Positions 6,676-11,598 of a stretch of DNA of 11,628 nt are shown here, one piece after another. A program made the position numbers and the translations under genes. The notes under the pieces are model-generated. The model worked only from the letters and a program-made list of their open reading frames with translations. It made no database searches and had not been told where the DNA came from. Positions within the stretch are counted from its first letter, which is position 1, and every line of letters starts with the position of its first letter. The DNA is taken from contig PXDR01000145.1 of NCBI GenBank assembly GCA_003566335.1, forward strand, positions 1-11,628, written 5' to 3'. Origin of the DNA: Cyanobacteria bacterium T3Sed10_344R1. GTDB lineage: Bacteria > Cyanobacteriota > Cyanobacteriia > Phormidesmidales > Phormidesmidaceae.

Positions 6676-7440
6676 CTACCCCACCTGCATTTGGGCGGGT
6701 GACCAGGGGGGCGGGCTAGCCTGCCAACCGTTGCGGGGGGGGACCGGGTTTACGGCTGGGGCTGGGGGGGCTTGTTCTGCGGGGGTTTGGGGGCCGCGAA
6801 TTTGGACGAAGTTGGGGGTGAATAAGAAGATGTTTTCGCCGATGCGCTCTAAGTCGCCGTCGATGGTGTAGGTTCCCCCAGCCAGGAAGTCCACAGACCG
6901 CTGGGCTTGATCGCTGTCCATAGCGGTCAGGTTCAGCACGACTAATTTGCGGGCTTTTAGGGCTGCGATCGCAGCGGGCATTTCCTCAAAATAGGTAGGG
7001 GCCATCACCATCACCTCGGCTCCTTGTTGGGCTAAGCCAGGCAGATTGACAATATTGTCTGGGGGCGGGGCCGACCGGTCATCGCTTCTGCGGCCAAAGT
7101 TGGGGGGCGGTGGGGCGACTGGAGATTGACTGTAGATATTGCCGGAGTGGGTATTGCTGGAGTAGGCGGTGCCGGAGTGAGCGCTATTCGGCTCAAAACC
7201 ATATTCAGCGCGATAAAGAGACTGATAATCTTGGGCGTCCATAGCCGGTGAGGTAAAAGAACTGGGGCGGGAAGCAGGGTTAGGAGACGCTTCGTAAGTG
7301 CTGTAGCCGTACTCCTGCGGGTCGTAATTCTGTGCGCTGTAGTCTTGGGCGTTGTAATCCTGGGCGTTGTAGTCAGAGTCGTACTCTTCGACCTCTGGGC
7401 CACCAACAAAATCCAGTAGCTTATTCACAAATCGATTCAT
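6676..7440 (-). CDS. sepF: cell division protein SepF (Cdv2/YlmF)
   Basis: SepF binds FtsZ filaments and anchors them to the membrane at the division site; in cyanobacteria it is also called Cdv2. The N-terminus MNRFVNKLLDFVGG is the membrane-binding amphipathic helix. The folded SepF core lies at about 142-213 and includes the hallmark DFLAGGTYTIDGDLERIGEN. Between them a long disordered linker (20-130) is rich in Tyr, Ser, Gln and Pro, with a five-residue repeat (YNAQD, YNAQD, YSAQN, YDPQE). A Pro/Ala-rich tail follows the core. The length of 254 aa is longer than Firmicute SepF (about 150). AGGAG (7454-7450) lies 9 bases before the ATG. The usual cyanobacterial neighbours of sepF (yggS/pipY, proC) are not in this window; small hypotheticals precede it and a NACHT gene follows. 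Confidence 0.93.
   Translation of the reverse strand: MNRFVNKLLDFVGGPEVEEYDSDYNAQDYNAQDYSAQNYDPQEYGYSTYEASPNPASRPSSFTSPAMDAQDYQSLYRAEYGFEPNSAHSGTAYSSNTHSGNIYSQSPVAPPPPNFGRRSDDRSAPPPDNIVNLPGLAQQGAEVMVMAPTYFEEMPAAIAALKARKLVVLNLTAMDSDQAQRSVDFLAGGTYTIDGDLERIGENIFLFTPNFVQIRGPQTPAEQAPPAPAVNPVPPRNGWQASPPPWSPAQMQVG
7324..7368 (-). repeat. 15-bp coding repeat in the SepF linker
   Basis: Three diverged 15-bp units (7324-7338, 7339-7353, 7354-7368), with a fourth beginning at 7369, encode the YNAQD-type pentapeptides. The two units 7339-7353 and 7354-7368 differ at only two bases, so part of the array is a recent expansion. Confidence 0.75.
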
Positions 7441-7504
7441 GGCAAGGGTCTCCTAAGCTTTATTGGGCGCTTGATCGAGAGCTTCATCGCGCAACAGAAT
7501 CGCT

Positions 7505-7999
7505 CTAACTCTCGCCAAACAGTCTCTCGCCAAACAGTTGGCTATCAGGCACCTGGAGCTGAATGGTTAACTTGGCGTGGCGCTGAATGGCGCTATTGGG
7601 CACATGGGAGGGGCGCGGCTGGGGCGGCTTTACCGCCGGAAGTCCGGTGAGTGAGGGTGCGATCGCACCGTCCCGTCCCCCACCAGAAGCACCATCGGAC
7701 GGTTGAGACTGGGCGTAGCTGGCCATAGGATGCAGCAGTTTTTTGCAGACAATATCAGCGAAATCATGGTCAAAGTGCGGCAGGGGTTGGCCCCGAGCCT
7801 GCCAGGCCGACAAAATCCGGTTCACCGAGTCAACCTTGTAGCGGCCCTGATACAACGCCTCCACAACTGCTGCCATCACCCAGCGGTTGGGATAAGCCGC
7901 CAGCCACTTATGGACAACCCGCTCAAGGCCCTGCCCTTGTAGGTCAAAGCTGTAGTGGGTCAGCAGCGCAGCAGTAGAAATAACGGGGTTTCGGGTCAT
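7505..7999 (-). CDS. conserved hypothetical protein, helical N-terminal domain
   Basis: A predicted soluble protein of 164 aa. Residues 10-90 look like a compact helical domain rich in aromatics, with HKWLAAYPNRWVMAAVVEAL followed by RILSAWQARGQPLPHF. The spacing of the W, A, IL..W and G residues recalls DnaD/DnaB_2-type helical domains, but that is only a resemblance. Residues 96-135 are Gly/Ser/Pro-rich and probably unstructured. The last residues, LFGERLFGES, repeat because a 15-bp DNA duplication covers the stop codon. I chose the ATG at 7999; the frame could open at a TTG at 8023, but neither has a clear Shine-Dalgarno. It begins 52 bp after the upstream gene and ends 64 bp before sepF, same strand. 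No function is claimed. Confidence 0.65.
   Translation of the reverse strand: MTRNPVISTAALLTHYSFDLQGQGLERVVHKWLAAYPNRWVMAAVVEALYQGRYKVDSVNRILSAWQARGQPLPHFDHDFADIVCKKLLHPMASYAQSQPSDGASGGGRDGAIAPSLTGLPAVKPPQPRPSHVPNSAIQRHAKLTIQLQVPDSQLFGERLFGES
7509..7538. repeat. 15-bp perfect tandem duplication at a gene end
   Basis: CTCTCGCCAAACAGT occurs at 7509-7523 and again, directly abutting, at 7524-7538. It gives the two LFGE(R/S) pentapeptides at the C-terminus of the 7505-7999 gene and stops one base short of its stop codon. Confidence 0.9.
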
Positions 8000-8051
8000 A
8001 ACGGCAGGCCCAGGAGTTGGCAACAGAGATTGGCAGTGGCAATTCAGACAG

Positions 8052-8630
8052 TTAAACCGCCCGCAGTCGGGATAAGGGACGAATCAAAATGCTGGTCACT
8101 TCCCCTGGCTTTGGCCCCGGCTGGGCTGGGCTCCAGTCATCGACATTGGCATAGCCCAGGGTGTGCAGAGTCTGGATATGTTTGGTGACCGCATGGCGCG
8201 GCCCCACCGCCAGCAGCTTGAACGTGGCCCGGCGATGGGAGGGGGTTGCGCCGCCCCCATAGCGAGCCCGGCCTCGACGATCATCAGAACGACCGCGAGC
8301 CTGCAACCGCCCCGACCCCCGACCGGTTTCGGCAGAAATCCGGCCCGAGCCCCGATCTTGACTGGCGCTAATGCGTTCAGAGAGCCGCAGCGACTCTAAC
8401 TGAAGTACCGCCTGATTATTTTTCAAGTCATGTAGCCGCTGTTCTACCGAGTAGGCGGGGCGGCCTAGCCCTTTGCCGTTGCGAATCTTGAGCAATCTAG
8501 GGGTGGCAGCGGCAGGGGCGCGATAAGACGCTCGACGGGCCACGGGCTGCAGAGGAACCGGCTGCGCCTGGGGAGCCAGCGCCATAGACCCACAAACCGA
8601 AAGAGCAGCAGCTTGAGTGAATGCAGTCAT
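8052..8630 (-). CDS. conserved hypothetical protein with Arg/Gly-rich centre
   Basis: A 192-aa protein in three parts. Residues 1-22 are hydrophobic and Ala-rich (MTAFTQAAALSVCGSMALAP) and may be a signal or membrane sequence, although the basic start is missing. Residues about 87-128 are low in complexity, with RGSGR twice and RRGRARYGGG, like RGG-type nucleic-acid-binding stretches. Residues 136-187 form a compact C-terminal unit (FKLLAVGPRHAVTKHIQTLH, then DDWSPAQPGPKPGEVTSILI) that looks like a conserved small cyanobacterial domain. A secretory start and an RNA-binding-like centre do not fit together easily, so location is uncertain. GAGG (8642-8639) lies 8 bases before the ATG at 8630, which is why that start is preferred over the GTG at 8639. 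It is first in the minus-strand series leading to sepF. Confidence 0.65.
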   Translation of the reverse strand: MTAFTQAAALSVCGSMALAPQAQPVPLQPVARRASYRAPAAATPRLLKIRNGKGLGRPAYSVEQRLHDLKNNQAVLQLESLRLSERISASQDRGSGRISAETGRGSGRLQARGRSDDRRGRARYGGGATPSHRRATFKLLAVGPRHAVTKHIQTLHTLGYANVDDWSPAQPGPKPGEVTSILIRPLSRLRAV

Positions 8631-8742
8631 GGGGAACACCTCAAAGATGAATTAAGGAAATGGGTTAGTGAATTAGCGGAAGCGAATGAGTGAAATAGAG
8701 AAGCGAAAAAATCTGGAGACGTCAGTCAGGTCGGCAGTCAAT

Positions 8743-8766
8743 TCAGGAACGGTCTCAGGAACGGTC
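8743..8766. repeat. 12-bp perfect tandem repeat, two copies
   Basis: TCAGGAACGGTC lies at 8743-8754 and 8755-8766 with no intervening base. It falls in the predicted 5' leader of the 8052-8630 transcript. Confidence 0.9.
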
Positions 8767-8838
8767 AGGCGGTTTGAGGAAAGCCCCATCGAGGAGTGGG
8801 ACGGGGCGTGGTCTGGAACAACCGTGTCCTGACATTTA

Positions 8839-8863
8839 TTAATCTACGCCTAACGTAGATTAA
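8839..8863. promoter_or_regulatory. operator-like palindrome with 10-bp arms
   Basis: TTAATCTACG - CCTAA - CGTAGATTAA is perfectly symmetrical over both 10-bp arms. It overlaps the -10 and spacer of the minus-strand promoter, the position of a repressor site. Its core TCTAC-N7-GTAGA recurs at 8887-8903. The adjacent XRE-type gene is the obvious candidate binder, but that is inference. Confidence 0.6.
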
Positions 8864-8869
8864 AGTCAA
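8841..8869 (-). promoter_or_regulatory. putative promoter of the hypothetical-sepF-NACHT series
   Basis: On the minus strand TTGACT (8869-8864, 5 of 6 to the -35 consensus) is followed by exactly 17 bases and TAGATT (8846-8841, 4 of 6 to -10). It faces the 8052-8630 gene and would start the leftward series of genes. Confidence 0.5.
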
Positions 8870-8886
8870 GGCTAAACGAAGAAAAA

Positions 8887-8903
8887 TCTACTTGAGACGT
8901 AGA
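8887..8903. promoter_or_regulatory. second operator-like palindrome, TCTAC-N7-GTAGA
   Basis: TCTAC TTGAGAC GTAGA repeats the core of the 8839-8863 palindrome, 44 bp away centre to centre and upstream of the -35 for the leftward promoter. It lies 69 bp before the start codon of the XRE gene. Confidence 0.55.
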
Positions 8904-8971
8904 AAGTTGTCAGTCAGCCTTAGATCAACCTGGGATAGTAAACTTGAGCAGTAAGCCAGCTGGGGGCGACT

Positions 8972-9619
8972 GTGATTCGCTGGAAGTTAAACGAAGTCAT
9001 GTCCCGCAAGCGGATTCGCAACAAAGACCTGGCCGCAGCCCTAGACATCACCGAAAACTCCATCTACCGCCTGCGCAAAACCGATGAGATGCCCCGGCTC
9101 ACGCCCCAACGTCTAGAGGGGATTTGCCAGATTTTGGGCTGCCAGCCTGGGGAGCTACTGGAATGGGTGCCCGACGTGGAGCAAGGGGCTCCTGCCGTCA
9201 GCGCGGTTCCGGTCAATGCCGTTCAGGTTTATCCCAACCCGCCCCGCCCCGCGCCCCAAGGGTCGATTTTGATTCAGCAGAGCGGGGTCGCAACGCCCTC
9301 TCCCTTGCCCCAGGCTGTTTTGCGACGGCTGACCGAGTTTTGTCAGCAGGTGTTGGCCTTGTCTTGGCAGGGATATCGCACCTATGGGCCTGGAGCGGTG
9401 ATCTTTACCGATCACATCGAAGGGCCGCAGATTGCCTACCTAGAGCGGGACAAGCTGTCAGATCCGCGCTGTCGGCAGGTGGTGGAGCACAACCGGCCTG
9501 AACACGGGGCGGTGGTGCTTTACTACTACACGGCAGACTATGACAGCGGTGAATACGAGATGCTGACCCTCCAGGGGCCAAAGTCGCCACCAGACTGCTA
9601 CAGCTTGCTAATGGAGTAA
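8972..9619 (+). CDS. XRE/Cro-type HTH regulator with a conserved C-terminal domain
   Basis: A 215-aa protein. Residues 1-66 are a Cro/C1-type helix-turn-helix of the short HTH_26 kind: MIRWKLNEVMSRKRIRNKDL, then ALDITENSIYRLRK, then LTPQRLEGICQILGCQPGEL. Residues 70-112 are a Pro/Val/Gln-rich linker. Residues 115-215 form a second domain with several aromatic strands (GYRTYGPGAVIFTDH, AVVLYYYTADYDSGEYEMLT) that I do not recognise; a sensor role is possible. Translation starts at GTG 8972, needed because the first helix of the HTH begins there; GGGGG lies a few bases upstream. It is divergent from the hypothetical-sepF series and close to two matching palindromes. Its last codon and stop (GAG TAA) lie inside an 8-bp direct repeat bordering an inserted element, so the coding sequence appears to have survived an insertion right at its 3' end. 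Confidence 0.8.
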   Translation: MIRWKLNEVMSRKRIRNKDLAAALDITENSIYRLRKTDEMPRLTPQRLEGICQILGCQPGELLEWVPDVEQGAPAVSAVPVNAVQVYPNPPRPAPQGSILIQQSGVATPSPLPQAVLRRLTEFCQQVLALSWQGYRTYGPGAVIFTDHIEGPQIAYLERDKLSDPRCRQVVEHNRPEHGAVVLYYYTADYDSGEYEMLTLQGPKSPPDCYSLLME

Positions 9620-9621
9620 TG
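9614..9621. repeat. left copy of 8-bp direct repeat (target duplication)
   Basis: GAGTAATG, the last sense codon and stop of the XRE gene plus TG. The identical octamer is at 9783-9790, just outside the other end of the inverted-repeat element. Confidence 0.6.
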
Positions 9622-9782
9622 GGGTATCAACTTAAGCCGGGACATGTCGTGTCAGTAATGGGCTTCGACAAGCTCAGCCCGAACGCGCCGAAACCGCTCG
9701 CCCTGAGCCTGTCGAAGGGCACCACCTGAGACGGGGACACAGAGCTATCAGGATGTATGCTTCCCGCCTTGCGTTGATACAC
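9622..9782. mobile_element. 161-bp MITE-like element with terminal inverted repeats
   Basis: The left end is GGGTATCAACTTAAG (9622-9636). The right end, read on the minus strand, is GTGTATCAACGCAAG (9782-9768): 12 of 15 bases match, including the unbroken octamer GTATCAAC. An identical 8-bp direct repeat, GAGTAATG, directly borders both ends. There is no room for a transposase, so it would be moved in trans. Inside is an inverted REP-like pair (9660-9720). The ATCAACTTAAG end recalls ends of IS4-superfamily elements, a recollection that has not been checked. Confidence 0.6.
9660..9720. repeat. REP-like inverted pair
   Basis: CTTCGACAAGCTCAG (9663-9677) and CTGAGCCTGTCGAAG (9703-9717) are inverted copies differing at one base. 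The symmetry continues imperfectly outward and inward (9660-9684 against 9697-9720). The core CTTCGACAGGCTCAG type is a REP-like palindrome seen between genes in many bacteria. On RNA it would form a long hairpin between the convergent genes. Confidence 0.7.
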
Positions 9783-9790
9783 GAGTAATG
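9783..9790. repeat. right copy of 8-bp direct repeat (target duplication)
   Basis: GAGTAATG, identical to 9614-9621. It lies 3 bp from the stop codon of the convergent membrane protein gene. Confidence 0.6.
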
Positions 9791-9793
9791 CCC

Positions 9794-10906
9794 CTAACTC
9801 TCCTCGCTGCTGGTTTTGAGTTTTTGGCGGGCGTAGGTCAAGTTACTGGCATATTCGGCAATTTTGACCTGGGCAACCCCGAGGTGTGGGCTATCGTCCG
9901 GGACATCTGCCATTAGCCGCAGGGCAAAGCGCCAGTGACTAATCACTGCATTCCAGTCGGCTGAGGTGGCAGCGGTTTGAGTCAGAATCCCAGCCTGTTC
10001 GGCCACATTGACGGCCTGGCGGAATGGATCGGTTTCGCCCTGGGCGTAGGCCAGGTTGCGGCGATATTCGGTTAACTTGGCCGCAACTTTGTCCTGGGCT
10101 TCGTCAGAAGTGGTGAGGGTTTCAAGCTGTGCGATCGCAGCTTGCCAATGCTCAATCACGGTGTGCCATTGCTCTGGGGTGTGGGCCGTTTGGGTGAGAT
10201 GGGCAGCCTGGTAACCCTGAGCTAGAGCTTCAACATAGGCGAGTGGTTCTGATCCTGAAACCCTAGCCGCCGCCCCAACCGGATCACCAGAAGATGCCGC
10301 CGAGTGGCCTGGCCCAGATAGCCAGGCGGATAGTCGTTCTCCCATTGCCGATAAGGCGTGGACAGTGCCTTGACAACCGGGCACCTGAGCACAGGACAGC
10401 GGAGAAATTTGGGTATAGCGTAGGCCCAACGACAAGCTCAGCAGCGTTGCCGTCACGGGCAGCAGCATCCGCAGACGACGATTCCAGGGATTGAGGGATT
10501 TAAGTCCGGTAGCGGCGGTGGGGTCAGGCAGGGGATTGGGGAATCGCATTGAGAGCGGTACAGCGGCGGACTGGGGCAGGACTTCGAGCTGAGTTTGGAG
10601 TTCTTGCAAAGCCCGGCTGGCTTTGGTTAGGTCAGGTTGACCGAGGGGCGGGCTGGCTGGATCCCGGATGTAGGGCTTGAGGCTAAACACCTTGCCGTCA
10701 CCGGTTGCGGCTGGCCCGTCGGTTTCAGCATCAGTTTCGGCGTCAGGGTCAGCTTCTGTCGTTGATTCTGGCGAATTGGCGGGCCAAAACCCTGATTGTG
10801 ACCGTCGGGGCAATGGCTGAGGGGGCAGGGTTTCAGTTTGATCAAAAATGGCAAAGTAGCGATCGATATTAACGCGGGTGTCGTTATAGCTGCGGGTCTG
10901 CACCAT
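9794..10906 (-). CDS. single-pass membrane protein with two 66-residue helical repeats
   Basis: A 370-aa protein. The first 140 residues are polar and likely disordered, with an acidic tract containing DAETDAETD (55-63). One membrane segment follows at about 144-162 (RRLRMLLPVTATLLSLSLGL). After it come two Cys residues (172, 178), and then two homologous units at about 224-289 and 295-360. Shared positions are QTA-x-T-x-x-x-W-x-x-V/I in the middle and K-x-x-E-Y-x-x-N-L-x-Y-A at the end. Such units recur in cyanobacterial envelope proteins of unknown function. The basic flank before the membrane segment suggests the repeats face the periplasm. GGAGG (10916-10912) lies 5 bases before the ATG at 10906, so that start is preferred to the in-frame codon at 10963, which would add 19 residues and has no such site. 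A weak -10, TATAGT (11031-11026), lies upstream. Confidence 0.75.
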   Translation of the reverse strand: MVQTRSYNDTRVNIDRYFAIFDQTETLPPQPLPRRSQSGFWPANSPESTTEADPDAETDAETDGPAATGDGKVFSLKPYIRDPASPPLGQPDLTKASRALQELQTQLEVLPQSAAVPLSMRFPNPLPDPTAATGLKSLNPWNRRLRMLLPVTATLLSLSLGLRYTQISPLSCAQVPGCQGTVHALSAMGERLSAWLSGPGHSAASSGDPVGAAARVSGSEPLAYVEALAQGYQAAHLTQTAHTPEQWHTVIEHWQAAIAQLETLTTSDEAQDKVAAKLTEYRRNLAYAQGETDPFRQAVNVAEQAGILTQTAATSADWNAVISHWRFALRLMADVPDDSPHLGVAQVKIAEYASNLTYARQKLKTSSEES

Positions 10907-11054
10907 GGGAACCTCCAAAAAATCGCTAGGACAATTGAGCCAGAGTGAAGGGTGCGATCGCATTTCTTTGGTCGCACGATCTGACTGGGTTGGCCGACTT
11001 GATTCAGTGCGACCTCAACATGAAAACTATAAAAACCACAGCGTTGACCAGCGA

Positions 11055-11095
11055 CAAACTCTTAGCAAATTGCTGAATTGGCAATCAAGAGTTTG
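11055..11095. repeat. inverted repeat with 9-bp arms
   Basis: CAAACTCTT (11055-11063) pairs perfectly with AAGAGTTTG (11087-11095). The 23-base interior can add TTGC/GCAA (11070-11073 with 11081-11084). It lies upstream of the predicted -10 of the membrane protein gene, so it may be an upstream regulatory site or a hairpin in a divergent transcript. Confidence 0.6.
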
Positions 11096-11426
11096 CTGTT
11101 AACTGCTTTTAAGTTCAGGATTTAAGCTGTTGGCTTTAATGCTCAAGAGCCTGGAGACAACAGCCAAACTGCTTTATCCATACTTGGGCATCCTGACTTT
11201 AATCAGGGGTGATACCCCCTATTCAAACCCCCTGTTCAATGGAATGTCATGAGCCTAAATCGCACTAATCCAGGGTTAGAATTCCCTGTTTGCGGTGATT
11301 CTAGGCGTCGAGTGCCAAGCTGACGGAATCAACTAGATCTAAGGGTTTATATGTTCTGCAAACACCTAAGCAGCTAATTCCTTGGCTTTAATAATTAGAT
11401 TAGGCGTGTCTTAACTTTGTCTCAAT

Positions 11427-11445
11427 AGGGGCCGCACCCCTTTTT
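11427..11445 (+). terminator. weak terminator-like hairpin with T-run
   Basis: AGGGG (11427-11431) pairs with CCCCT (11437-11441) around CCGCA, followed by T to 11445. The stem is only five pairs. No gene is seen ahead of it on this strand, so it could end a short non-coding transcript or be chance. Confidence 0.3.
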
Positions 11446-11458
11446 AGCTTGTTTTTGA

Positions 11459-11495
11459 TTATTCGCTCAATTCAAGTCAAAGGTTGAACGAATAA
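11459..11495. repeat. imperfect inverted repeat with 12-bp arms
   Basis: TTATTCGCTCAA (11459-11470) and TTGAACGAATAA (11484-11495) pair at 11 of 12 positions around a 13-base interior. The odd pair is C-A on the plus strand but G-U as minus-strand RNA. Confidence 0.55.
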
Positions 11496-11507
11496 GCCGA
11501 TCAACTA

Positions 11508-11598
11508 GGGTGCATCTCAATTTGGCGATGAGTAGATATACTCATACTTGCCACGGCACCTTAGAGAACTCTCCATTGAGATAAGCACTGCGGTGTTT
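11508..11598 (+). other. candidate structured RNA leader or insertion-sequence end
   Basis: Several pairings are packed together. GGTGC (11509-11513) pairs with GCACC (11556-11560), TGGC (11523-11526) with GCCA (11550-11553), and ATGAGTA (11528-11534) with TACTCAT (11539-11545): three coaxial stems. The left internal loop ATCTCAAT (11514-11521) is complementary to ATTGAGAT (11575-11582), giving either a pseudoknot or an alternative fold. AAGCAC-TGCG-GTGTTT (11583-11598) adds a hairpin with one G-U pair. Matching no riboswitch class I can recall, it could equally be the terminal repeat of an IS element running off the window, since GGGTGCATCTCAAT at 11508 resembles an IS end. Confidence 0.35.

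Larger units (their letters stand above)
8631..8971. promoter_or_regulatory. divergent intergenic region ahead of the xre and sepF-side genes
   Basis: This gap of about 340 bp separates divergent genes. It holds a 12-bp perfect tandem repeat, TCAGGAACGGTC, at 8743-8754 and 8755-8766; a minus-strand promoter at 8869-8841; and two palindromes TCTAC-N7-GTAGA at 8843-8859 and 8887-8903. I see no small gene in it. About 210 bp separate the promoter from the ATG at 8630, so a long 5' leader is expected. Confidence 0.7.

Noticed and set aside
8052..8639. Using the upstream GTG (8639) as the start.
   Set aside because: The GAGG ribosome site overlaps that GTG. It is correctly spaced (8 bases) only for the ATG at 8630.
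8839..8903. LexA/SOS-type boxes.
   Set aside because: The palindromes are TCTAC-N7-GTAGA and do not fit the cyanobacterial AGTACT-type LexA site.
10905..11102. A 65-codon plus-strand frame starting opposite the membrane protein start.
   Set aside because: It begins in the complement of the Shine-Dalgarno and start of the minus-strand gene. Its sequence has no domain features and it covers the inverted repeat at 11055-11095.
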